A DNA stretch of 64,000 nucleotides from Glandiceps talaboti (lineage: Eukaryota > Hemichordata > Enteropneusta > Spengelidae), in assembly GCF_964340395.1 (NCBI RefSeq), contig NC_135560.1, positions 24,398,675 to 24,462,674 on the forward strand, read 5' to 3'. Shown here in pieces: positions 1 to 13,200 of the stretch. Under the pieces are notes generated by a model. It was not told the DNA's origin, did no database searches, and was given only the letters and a program-made list of their open reading frames with translations. Numbering within the stretch: position 1 is the stretch's first letter; each line of letters opens with the position of its first letter. Position numbers and translations under genes: made by a program.

Positions 1-616
1 CATTGTTGACCAGGGTCATAACACTACAACAAACTAGAGAGACACACCCCTGATTGAAATAAACTGTCAACATACACTGTAGTGTTACAGAGTTCATGGA
101 GAGAAACAAGGTTGAATGAACTGTTGTCAGAATGAAAGTATTATGTAAGATACTGAGACTGAAAATAACTGATGTCTAGTTAAATGCAAGGACAAGATCA
201 ATGACTGAATAATGATCAGAACAACAAGAGGTTATGTGGGGGTCACAAATATACTAAAGAGTTCACTTATTGGGTCAAAGACCTTGTAAGGTACACAAAA
301 TCATTTGTGTGTACCCAGGCAATGCAAAATTAAAAAATGACAATTATCAATCAAAGTAATTAGCCTCCGAAACCCTTTCCATAATTGAAGTATTCATTAT
401 ATGAAATAACTTACACCAAACAAATATAATGTTTTAATATCAATTCAATAAATAAACACTTCTAAGTGAATCACTGACAGTTTCTCTGTAATTGTCATAA
501 ATGCATTTCAAAAAAATTTCCATTGTTGCCAATATGTATTATAATAAATAATTTCAAATCTATGAGAAATCCTGAATGGAAAGAGGTAAATTATCATAAA
601 ACAGCAAGATATTTAC
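1..616. other. AGTPBP1 intron, no exon seen
   Basis: AT-rich intronic sequence following coding exon 11 of AGTPBP1. No splice-flanked coding segment matching the next part of the protein is visible. Confidence 0.6.
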
Positions 617-772
617 CTTGTACTTCCAAGGGTACTTCTACTTGTTCAGCTGCAGCTTCAGGTAATTGATATGGTATACAACTCTTGATGGTATGTACAG
701 GTAGTCGATTCTTGGGGAAACACTTCCTCAATATCAAACTGATTATTGTCACTAAAGTTTCTAACTCTCTTG
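617..772 (-). CDS. AGTPBP1: AGTPBP1 coding exon 11
   Basis: Acceptor CCAATTTCAG, donor G|GTAAATA. Encodes [38 protein letters not shown] and a short acidic tail. The block [19 protein letters not shown] is the human counterpart. Extra copies of its acceptor lie just upstream in transcription (higher coordinates, 773-955). Later exons are off the left edge. Confidence 0.95.
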
Positions 773-3700
773 CTGAAATTGGACACAAATTATATTAAAC
801 GCACTCTGTATTATCATAAATTCTCTCTTGCTGAAATTAGACACAAATTATATTAAAGGCACTCTGTATTATCATAAATTCTCTCTTGCTGAAATTGGAT
901 ACAATTTATGTTAAACTCTGTATAATTATAAATTTCTAAATTTTGCTGAAATTGGACAAATATGATTTGTATTAAACTTTATACCCCTGTATGGTTTGGT
1001 TGTCCTATTGTTTACAAAGCAATCCATTGTAATTTAAAACATACATCCAAACACAATTTTAACAATGTGAGAATAACCTTTGCTGAATGGTTAATCTAGA
1101 AATGTCAGTTGTTTATCAAATTCTTTGGACTGAGGACGTTTTATATTACATGCACAAATTGTTTATTGTTTTGAAGAGTAGCTTAGGTCATTAAATACCA
1201 GCATAGTGGTACTATGGACACATGTCAAATAATATCTACCAAAGACTCTGCATCCCTGGTACTCTCTGGTAAAGTAGTAGATATCTTTTGTTTTTCCTAC
1301 ATTCGAATAATTCATTTAAATACTGAACCTTATCGGTTCAGTTGTGCTAAAATGGTACAGAATAATGTGAAATGGGGATGACAACAACAGGGAACTTTCT
1401 ACAGTGATTTAGGGGGTTGACAACAACGGGGAACTTTCTACAGTGATTTAGGGGGTTGACAACAATGGGGAACTAAATTTCTACAGTGATTTAGGGGGTT
1501 GACAACAACGGGGAACTTTCTACAATAAACAAACATACAAACACACAAATAAATAAACAGAATTGTTCCATTCAATCAAAGAACACTTACTTTCTGCCAT
1601 TTCTTGAGCAATTGCATATAAAATCTTGATACCATCAGCCTGGATAAAGGCTTTTCTTCCAGACTCTACGAAAAGCAAAAAATAAAATAAAAAATGTATG
1701 TGGTGAACTTGCACTTTTCAAGGAGAGACTGATTTGATCTGCCTCCTAAATGTAAAGAAATACAACTAATAGTTACATTTCTTTACATCTAGGAGGATTT
1801 TTATTTACTACCGAGATGTTGATAAGTTGATTTTAATATACTTCTACTGTGATATACAGTGCTGGGTTTACAATAGTATTTTAATGTGTTTATTTACTAT
1901 GTTTTTACATCGCATCAATCGTAGTGGTGTGACCACTACAGTTTTCATCATGGTTTGCATCATATATATTAACATGTAGATGTTGTCATACGTGTGAATG
2001 TTTGTTTAGTGGAGGGGGGGGTTGCCTAAATGAATGGAGTTCGTTTATTGAGCTTGTGTGACATTGTGTGATCCTCTCTAAAGCTATTAAGTACTTACTA
2101 AGCATGGTTATATTCTTGACAACAACCAGGATAGACTTCCTTAAATTGAAGTGTTTATTTCTGGCATCAGAACGATGCCAGTCAAAGGCCATTGTCAGTA
2201 AAGTAGTCATTCCTCCTTGTCCTATTGCACGGGCTGAATTGCTCTCTGTCAAAACAAAACAAAATACACACATATCGATGTTAATGTACAGCATTATCGT
2301 CCGTAGAACATCATGATAGAGTTGATGAAAATTTGCACCACAAAATGACACATTGTGGTGTTTTTCTAGAATTCACAGGGTGGAACCAACCACAGGTGCT
2401 TGTGAAGTTGCTATATCATACAGAACTATGAGAGTGAGGCTGCAGGTTGGACTACTACATAGCTGAATGTTTGGCCTGACAGCCTCACTCTTGTACTTCT
2501 CTATGATATTGCAACTTCATGAGCACCTGTGGAACCAACATATCTATAAAAACCTGAGGTGAGTCTTGTTTTGTAACATTTTATATAATGTTTTGTGTTG
2601 ACCATGTTGTGATAATTACAAAAATTGGATCAAAACATATTTTCAATTGAACACATATGAAGAGTTTATTAACAAAACAGTTACAAGTTACAACATTGTC
2701 ATTTTAGACAGAGATTGAATATATATAATTCTTCCAACATAGCAAATAGTCTCTATAACATACTAGTAGGTAAATATTGAAATGTTGTATCGTTTAGATA
2801 GAGATATTGGCAGACTTTTTGCATTTAGACTATTACTAGTGTCACAGCCAATTGGTGGTAGAATTCCTGAAATTACTGACTGTAATATTAGACTTGTTTT
2901 TATGAGGTTTTATCTGTATCCTATTATCCTGATTATGGTCAGATAAAAATTTGTAATGAAGATTTTCCAGTGTCATTTTTGACACCAGTTTTGTGTTTTT
3001 TGATAAATCTAAGACTTGTGTATACATATATGTTATAGCCTGAAGATATAGAACTCAAAACACCCAGGGTTTCAATCCATGCAGTGTCATTTGCATACAT
3101 ATAAAAATGTATTTAACAATCAGTTGGTAAAAGGGAATTCACTCCAGACTATTATAACCATTACTTACTTGATTTAACTAAAAGTCCCAAAGTGTCCAGT
3201 GCAAGCCTGTGAAAAATGAAAAAGATAACATTCAATATTTTGGTTTGTAATTGACATATACAATGTAGACTGTAAGATTCCGCCCTCGTTGGTTGACCAA
3301 TGTGTGACAACAACACTTCATAGCATACCTTACCGACAATAATCAGCAGTAACTGACTACAAGATGGCTAGAATCTTTGACTAGTTCCACACCAAATTAA
3401 TGACATAAAAATAAAGTATTGAAATATATTTGTGAAAATATTTATTTGTTAATTTGACGATTAATGAATGGAAGGGAAGTGGACACAAAAACCAAGTATT
3501 AAAATAAACACTTATGTGTCTGATTTTATGGAAATGAAACTGGAAATAAAGTCAAACACTTGTGTGACAATGCTACTAAGTTCTAAGGACAACTGGAAAT
3601 GATATACAATGTATTGGAAGTGATAAATTGTGAAGACATTTCCACAAGTAATAATGAAAACAATATCAATATACTCTTTATCGATGTTCATAAGGCTGAA

Positions 3701-6700
3701 AAGAAATATACCTTTTTTTTTTCTTTCATATCTAGCATACACAGATAATAAGTGAATATGGGAAAAAAGAGTAGCATATGCTTTCCTTTTCTAACAAAAA
3801 TCCTGGAACTTTTTTCTTTTTTGTCAATTTTTAGCTGTTGAAAGTTCTACCAAGAAACCTTTAACTGGAGATTGAATCCTTCTAGTTAGCTGAATCACTC
3901 ATCAAGAAACTCTGGATGGTACTCATTACAAACGTGTTTAGCTAAGAATTCGTTAGTGGTCTGAGGCTAACAGCATGAACAAAAATTGAATCCTTCAGTC
4001 AATGTGTACACTGACTTGATGTTTGACTAGGAATAGGTCTAGTACATGTAATATATAACTAACTGTCTGTCAACAAATTTTAAATCTTTGGACTGTTGAT
4101 AGGGCTTAGTCATTACTATGACGTGATCATTACAGTAGACACAACAGCTACATAAAAATAAGAACAAAAGCCATGAAAGAATACTTCCAGTTCAGCCACT
4201 TAGACTTTACATTTACTTGTTGACATATTTTTAGTGCTACCATCCCTACCCTACAAAAACAACACATATACATAATATACAGTGTATGACTGTCATGCTA
4301 CTCTCATTCTGTTCAAAATTCTCCTACCCTACAAAAACAACACGTATACATAATATACAGTGTATGACTGTCATGCTGCTCTCATTCTGTTCAAAATTCT
4401 CCTACCCTACAAAAACAACACATATACATAATATACAGTGTATGACTATCATGCTGCTCTCATTCTGTTCAAAATTCTGCTACTCGGCTTCAAGTTAAAA
4501 TAAATCTGAGAGTGACTGCTTTTTTGAATGAAATTGTTTCATCAATAAACTGCCACACACAGCTGTTACTTTGACTATGCCACCTTCTTATCTCATGGAC
4601 ATCTCACTATTTTACTGGCTAAGATTTCATGTTCCATGCTGTCAAAATGAACAACAAATAAAAGATTCAGTGCACAAACTTACTTGACTATATTCAGGTG
4701 TTTTCTTCCACATGCTGCAAATATCCTAAACATAGAACTAACGGCTCCAGCCTTGCCCAAGCAAGAAGAATTGACGGCTGCAAATGAAAAACAACATCAC
4801 CTTGTGATTATAATTATATGTATGTGAAATTGTGCACTTGCTTCATCTAGTATTCCATTTTTTAAAGTGATCCTGGCAGTGACAAATAAATACGGATATT
4901 CACAAAATTATCCTGTATCAATATTTGAAAACTATTCTGAGATAACAATATGGTATTCTGATCCGGATGATGATAAAGAGATGAAAGTATGAAAGCATAC
5001 AGGAAGTAAGAAAACCATCATCTTGACTAATGATAAAATCATAACTCAATGACAATGTCATAGTAATAACTTATATTTTATATTTGTTTTATGTACATAT
5101 ATGGTATTCCAAAAATGATACAGATATATTGAACAGACCAACGTATTGTCATTTGTTCCTTACAACAAAGTAAAGTCTGAAACTGACTGGTTTCTTTGGC
5201 AACAGCTTTTTAGCAGAAAACATCTGGTCCCTCTACCCACAGAAATAAACCTATTCAAGTACTATTTTTGCTGATTTAATTGTTCTTAGTACATGGAGAA
5301 GTGACAGTATGAATCTGATATGACCACATGTATCAGGCCATGAATTACTGACTGTACAGTAAATTTCAACACTGTACTAAATTTTCATTTGAAATGTCAT
5401 TTCTACAAAACTGGTGTGTTTTTTCTGGTGAAGTTATATCCCAGTGAAACACTTTTAATTTACTCATAGTTAATGTACATAATGTACATACATGTACATA
5501 TTACTAAATCAGAGAAAAAAACCAACTTTCATCTTTTCAGTGAAAATGAAATATGTTGATAATATTGTATTGAACAGTATTTTTATATATAATCCCATGA
5601 AATCAATGTTAGTTTTACGTCATAATGCTCCGAGTATGATTCTGCGGACTAATACAAATTCGAGCCGGTAGGCGAGAATTTGTAGTCCGCGAAATCATAC
5701 GAGGAGCATTATGACGTAAAACTAACATTGATTTCATGGAATTATATATTTATCACATAATTAAGTATTTCCCCGTATTTTTCTGAAATTTTAAATCGTA
5801 TTTTACGAATACTGCATCATTTCATCGCACTATATTCTTCATCGCGTATTAAAAAAATTTGCCCGTCGGCTATGCAAATTACATAATCGCGTGACCTGTC
5901 GCGAGGTCAAGCTTACCATTGTACGGTATCGATCATACTGTTGTGTGGTTTCTCAACCAAAATTATCGGTTATAACCTTGTGATGTACATGTAATATCGA
6001 ATTTAGTTTAAAACGTAAGTAGAATTGTCTGAATGCGACTTTTGTGCCGTCATTTTAATCATATTTTCTCGGGTTGTGTAAGTTCGGAGATCTGAGCTCG
6101 ACGGAAAATCGGAAGCTTTCCGGCTGTGACATTGATAATCTACGTGATTTTTAAATAGAATAAAATGTATCAAATACAAATAAAAGGACTTCTATGTATC
6201 AAACTCATTCCTATCCAAGGATATATGTAACGTTACTAACATAATGTATGCATTTATGTTTTGAAAGCACATCATTATTACGATAAACTTGATCGTAGCG
6301 TGGGATTCACAAGAACACTTCAACAGTACGGAGAAAAAATAGTTCGGTAGAACAGGGGTGATATGCTCTGAAATCACCCCTGTTTGACGTCACACAGTAG
6401 AAGATATGCACGTATTTATGTGATAACAATCTTTACACTATGGAAATTTACCATACCATTAAAACTACATCAAGATCAGAAGAAATGTTTAGACTTACCA
6501 TTTGAAACATAAATTTTAAGCACTTGAAGAGCTGGTAAAAGAACTTTGAAATTATTGGTGTTGTTTCTGACCAATGACAACGTTATAGGTAATGCACCAC
6601 TCAGTCTTGCCTTCACACCAAATTTACGATCTGTACAGAAAATGAACATTAAACATGATTAAAGTAATATCTCTATTATACATATCAACCATGAATATAC

Positions 6701-7206
6701 CTAAAAAAACATGGAATTTAAAAAAGACTGCTAGGGCTGAGTACAGTAGATAGGTGTTAGTATATTACATCACACAAGTCAAGTTGAATGTATTCAAACA
6801 AAAATATGGAAATGTATACCCTGGTCATTCTGAGTCATAATGATGCACTTTTTCATCTTTGGTTCTGTTGTGCTCAAAATATGACTCAAAACATTCAGAA
6901 TTGCCACACAGACACAGACACACATACATACACACATACATACATACATACATACATGCATACATACATACATACATACATACATACATACATACATACA
7001 TACATACATACACACACACACAGACATACATACATATATACATACATACATACATACATACATACACACATACATACATACATACATACACACACAGACA
7101 CATACATACATAAATACATACATTCATACATACATACATACATACACACACACATACATACATACATAATGCTCTGCAACTAATATTATATCGAGCACTG
7201 TTCTCT

Positions 7207-7239
<33 letters not shown>

Positions 7240-10200
7240 TTTCAAACTCTACTTTTATACTTTATGTCTACAACTGGACCAAAAACATACACCTCTTACC
7301 TTTGGCACCGATTTTAGCCAGGATAGTATGAAGTGCAACAATAAGTTCATCACAGGTTGGTTGTTCCCTATTGGCCGATATCAATGCTGTGAGAGTGACT
7401 TGAGTAGCACCCCTTGATACAAACATGGTAGATCGTTTACCAGATAGAAGTATATCTATCAATGTATAGGTGATATTCAGGGAGGTTTGGCTGTCATTTG
7501 AACTCTATAACAAAGGAGAAGAAATACAAATACTGTCAGTCAAGGCAAGAATACCAGATTTCCTGTTCGTGTCAACTTGGTTAAAAAATCTTAGCAAAAC
7601 ACTAATAGTATGTACTTGATGATCTGCTGCTTGATCATATGACTTTGTATACATTCATCCTTGTATAGAAACTCAACTACATCCTCTTACACCTTTTCAT
7701 ATCACACAGACTTTGATGTGTGTGTTAAAATTTACATTGACATGATCCTTGTCAAAAAGGTTGTCACCTGATGTCAGCAACAAAACAATCTAATAAATCT
7801 GATCACTTATTCTATGATTTAAAAGTAAGTGAAATTGAGAGTGCACCTAAAATCTTGAAGTATGTTTGTGTATTGGAAACCAAATCATAGCAGTCTAGTT
7901 TACATTTCAATCTAATTATCTCTGAGTCTTAAACATTTCCATCTTTCACTTTTGTCTGGAAGGAAGTGAAAACATATCAGGAAGTCTACATTCTGTCTAA
8001 ATATAGTCTTATACTTATTATTATAAACGAATTATTATTTCAGAAATAGGATCATGTCTTTCCATAAACTCTGAACACTTCCTGGTTAGTACAATAGATA
8101 GTATTTTATGTGAGTTATATTTCGAAGGCTAGAACATTCACATGTAATAAAATTAATATTTTATTACATTATTACATGTTGATCTTGTCACATAAACCTG
8201 TCATCAATTCTTTATGAAGGTTTATATGATTTTTACAGGTTCTAGTGTAATAAAATACTTAATAAATACCTCCAGACTAGACAGCAATATTTCCAATCCA
8301 TTTGTACTTCTGGACATAACATCTTTCCGTATTTTATCTGGTTAGAAACAAAAATATTTTGAATTAGTAATAAATTAAAATCATAATGTATTTTTGGTGA
8401 AAAGCTAAATGTAACACTATTAGAATCATGCTCAAAACATGCAATGTGCTGCAGAATCTCGGGAGGGGAATATTAAAGGAAACGACACCTTGGATTTTAA
8501 AATTTTAAAGGTCTCAGAATTATTGTTTATGTAATAAATAATGAGGATAATTTATTTTCATTGATATTCCATTCATTATTACATATGTACCTGAGATTAC
8601 TTGTACCGATATGCACGCATACTAGTGGTATTTGCATTGCAGTGCAATACCGAAAACATTATTGCATACCTTCATGCAACTGATATGTGACTGTGGACAT
8701 GATCATTCATTCTACATAAAAGTGTGTGATCGTATAGTGGCCTTTTTATGGGAAATTTGTCGTTGCAGATAAACATATGTAATATAGAACCCCATGCCAC
8801 GTGAACGCCAGTGTGGGTACTCAGGGCTATTTGTACTCGTGCTTGCAGTGTTTCTTGCTGCACTTTCACTTGCTACGCTTGTGAAAGTACTGCCACAGAA
8901 TACTGCAAGCACTATGAAAATACCCTAAGTACGCCACACTTGAACTCATGAGTCAGGGGGTTCTATCACATTTTCACATTCTAGTGGTAAAATGATTATG
9001 GGGCACCGTGTGGTTGCCTTGATTTGTAGAATAGACTGAAAAATGTCACACATATCCGCATGCCTTGACCTTTGCAGCCTCAATTTGATTAAACTGTGAT
9101 ACAGGAGGATGGCTCATTTGTTTTATTTCTGTCGACTCACAGTAAGTTGGTAAAATCTACCTGAGTTCACCCCTGGTTTTTCACTGAGGTTGCCCACCAA
9201 AATTATAGTACACAGAATGGAAACTTAGCAACTTTTACCAGATTTCCCTGAGTTCTTAAACCTTACCAGAAAACTATACTGTGTACAGTACATTGTATAT
9301 AACATTGTGGGTGGGCCTACTCCCTGATATCTACATTCAAGTAGTTTCACTGCCAATGGTTTGTATGACTCTCCTCTGACAGTATTTACACTGCCCAGTC
9401 TTCAAACTTTACCCGAGAAGTGTTCTGAGTATAGCACAAACTGATAGGATAAAAATCTTTTATATTCCAAGCAAACAGGACTGTATTTTGAAGGAAAATG
9501 ACATTACACTGTTCAATTCAACCCTAAATACTAATCTACTGGTTCTGACAACCAATATTTTCAGGGTGGTGGTCTCTGGTGGGTAAGCTTTTCACAGCAA
9601 CATGGGTTCATTATCAGTGTTTCTGTTAAGGGCAGTAAGCAGGTAAGTTCTACCGAAGTTCCCCTGTCATTTTACCGGGTTCCTCACCAATATCATGGTA
9701 AATTGTAGAATACACTGTAAGATACATCATGTTGTTCAGCCCTGTCAGGGTCGAATGGTAGCTGGCAGTGTGGCACAAATGTTGTATCTTACAGACTACA
9801 TAAAAATGTATTGGAAACTACATGTAAGCCAGTTCACCATATTCCCCTTCTCTGTAATACCAAGGTTCCCACAACCTTTAGCAAAAACACTGAGTGTCTT
9901 GAAAACCATTCACATGTAAACAGGGACATGCATATGGAATTATAAAAATAGCTGTCTACTACAATAATGTTCATAAGTAGATACCAGTTTTGATTGCTGA
10001 CATCTTGTCAATATTGTCAATGGTGTACATGTATTAGTATGAACTGACTTCTCAAAATGAATGGGACTTCTCAAAATGTTTTCAAATTGTTATTGTGAGT
10101 AAACTTTGATCACAGACTCCATGAACATTCACTCTTGCATAGACTTATTGTAATTTGTGATGTCTTAATTTGATATTGGGTTCAAAAAAAGCACATCACT

Positions 10201-13200
10201 TCATTACCACCTCAAATATTGGGATAAGAAGCATGCCTCAAATAAACAGGAAAAACATTTCATGTGTTTGGCAAGCTGGTTGAAACTCATTCCGAGAACG
10301 TGGTGAGGGGAATGGGGCAACAAACATTCATTATAGATCTGTGAATGTTTACAATTTTTACTTTTACCTAAGTCATCATTGGGATCATCTGCAAAGAAAT
10401 GCACACATGGGAAAAAAATATTGATATTGATGACAAAATGTTAAGAAATATATGACAGAAATGCAATAAGAGAAATAAGACTTGAATCAAGTCAAATGAA
10501 CCATAAATAAGATTTCCTTAGGGAGAAAATTATAATAACCTAATTCAATTATTGGATCATACATAATATTATACATTTTTAAATCCCGCTAGATTTAACG
10601 TACTGATGCTATGACAATGTCATAGTAGTGTTTACATTCAAAAAATAAAAATATGGACTGAACATTTAATAAAAATTATATCTATTTTAGGAATGAAATA
10701 TGAAAGTGGTAATAATGAATAATAATTATGAGGTGAATGGTAACCAGATATGATGAAATATGATATTAATAATGCATGCACATTAATAATGTCAGCAAAA
10801 TTGAAATTAAATTCATCAGAAGATGAGACTAATAATTTATTCAATTATGTGTCAATTACATGTACTTTCAATATTCATACTCATATGTTTGCTGGTATTC
10901 TTTTCTTCTCTATTTTAATCCATAAATTATTTGAATAATTTAAAGAAAACAACTACATGTATCACAAATTTTCCTTTATAAAAATTCACTTCTGGGTTTC
11001 ATGTGTTCGAATAGTTTAGTGTTGTGACCTGTGAAATGTTGGAGCATAAAAAAAAGCTGAAAATATGGTGAACTTTCCGAAATGGAGTTATTCCAGGTTT
11101 TCCTGTATTTGAAAAGTGGTATTTTCTCTGTTTTAGTTCATACACTAATATTGTATCATTAAAGGAAAAAAATGAACTGACTTTTCTATCAAATATACAG
11201 TCTTAATGTTGATATATTTCAACATCTTAGCTTTCTTTTATTTTTACATTTAACCCCAACATTGTTAAACAACTTTGAAGAAATATAGATTTATTTCCAA
11301 AAAGATAGCTTAAGTCTTGATTTTCATGTTTTTAAATAGTTTACTTGTTTTAAATATATTTTATATTTTATGAGTTATATTCCAAAGCCTAGAACATCAC
11401 ACGTTATAAAGTAATCATCACTGAGTCATTAATGGAAAAAATAAAATTATATTTTCTTGACAGAAATTCTGTTCAGATTTTCATGTGTTTAAAAGTTTAT
11501 GTCTTCATTCTTATATACATAAATATTGTTTTAATTAAACAGTACGAAAATATTACATTTTCCTCAATAAAAATTCTGCTCCAATTTTAATTCCAGATAG
11601 TTTGGCCGAGTTTTTTTTATTCTTTGACATCAAAGTATTTTTCATGTACCAGCAAATTTCACAGTAAACAGATGAAATAATTCAGCAAGGTAAACTCTGC
11701 TATAATACATTATGATATTTACAGCATTTTATTTATACATGCTAAGCAGGACAGCATTGACGTCCTGAAACTAATTCACATAAAAAAACTACAGAAACTC
11801 AAATAACTTGAAACTATATAACTGCTTTTGTGATACTTGTAATTTAAACTGCTAAACTACACTGACTTACAATTTTATATTTATTTAAATTGGAGTGAAG
11901 GGTTCATCATCATGGGTGTTCTTCACAAACATGTAGTGACTGATTACAGGATTGCCTACAGTTATGAATTGTTCAGTTCAACCATAGACCCGCCAGTGGG
12001 TGGAAGGTCTATGGTTGAACACTGACTGTTACGGCCGCAATGTTAAAACGTATGCTATATTTTAATTCTACATATGAACAATACAACCTTTTTTAGATAA
12101 CCATTTGGTGACTATTTTCTCAGTCAACAATTATCACAGTTCAATACACTCACATGACTGTATCAACAAAACATGCGTTGCCAGCAACTGTTCGCTAGAC
12201 ATCTAGAGTGGCAGTCTGATTAAAAAGGGGATTGTATTACAACAAAATTGCATTTTAATTTGGTAATTTTATAGCTGCAGTAACCCTTGATGGGACATAC
12301 AATCTAATAATATCTCACAACGACTCATTTTGTTTAATAATTTTCCAATAAACATATTCCTACCCTTGTTGTATACACCTCAAACATAGGTTAAGGTCAG
12401 AAAGTCACTATTAAACCAGACACAGGTAGAACTGGCAAAGGACTATTTTTGGTAGTTAATCCATAATCATACAAATACTCAAATTCAATTCATCATAGTA
12501 CATTTTGTTTAATACCAGATATCCAAAAAAAATGAATAATTTCCAACAAATATTCAAACGAAAAAGTTTTCACAAAATATAGTTTTCGGTTGATATATTT
12601 TATGAGAGGATGCCTATGTTATGTTAAAGTAATTTTAGCAATGGTGGCATGTAAACAAATATGCCAGGCTTGTGAGCTATAAACCTTGTCACTAAGACTT
12701 AGATTGTTGAAAAAATACAACAAAGTACTGAATTGTGTGGTAGTTCTATTAAAGTACAATGTAGTAATGGTAAATTGTAGTGTACCCAGACAGGAAATAG
12801 TCACAGCAGTTTGCTAGAGAGCTGTATGAATTGAGGACATATCTACCTTTTGATGGACGTTGTTTCCAGGTTACTACGCCATTGAAATCAACACCTACCT
12901 TGTGTATTCACCAAGTGTTGCAGTCTTGACGTTACGTATCGTAATTGTTCCACATCATCCGGGTTTGACGAACCACTCAGACGTTCTAGATTTTGAAGCA
13001 GTGTTCCTAACCTTGACCTGTCAATGACACAATATACAATGGTATGTCAGTGTAACAGAAATGGGCTTTTAAGGTCATAGTATTCTTATTCAATTTTGAC
13101 ATTTGGTAATATTAATCATAACATGAAAATAAGAAATCCAGACATGAATTATTAAATAAGAACAATTGTAAAAAAAAAGAAGGTTCAAATGATTGACCTG

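Noticed and set aside
6788-7183. Overlapping 80-130-codon frames on both strands
   Set aside because: They are translations of the (CATA)n microsatellite.
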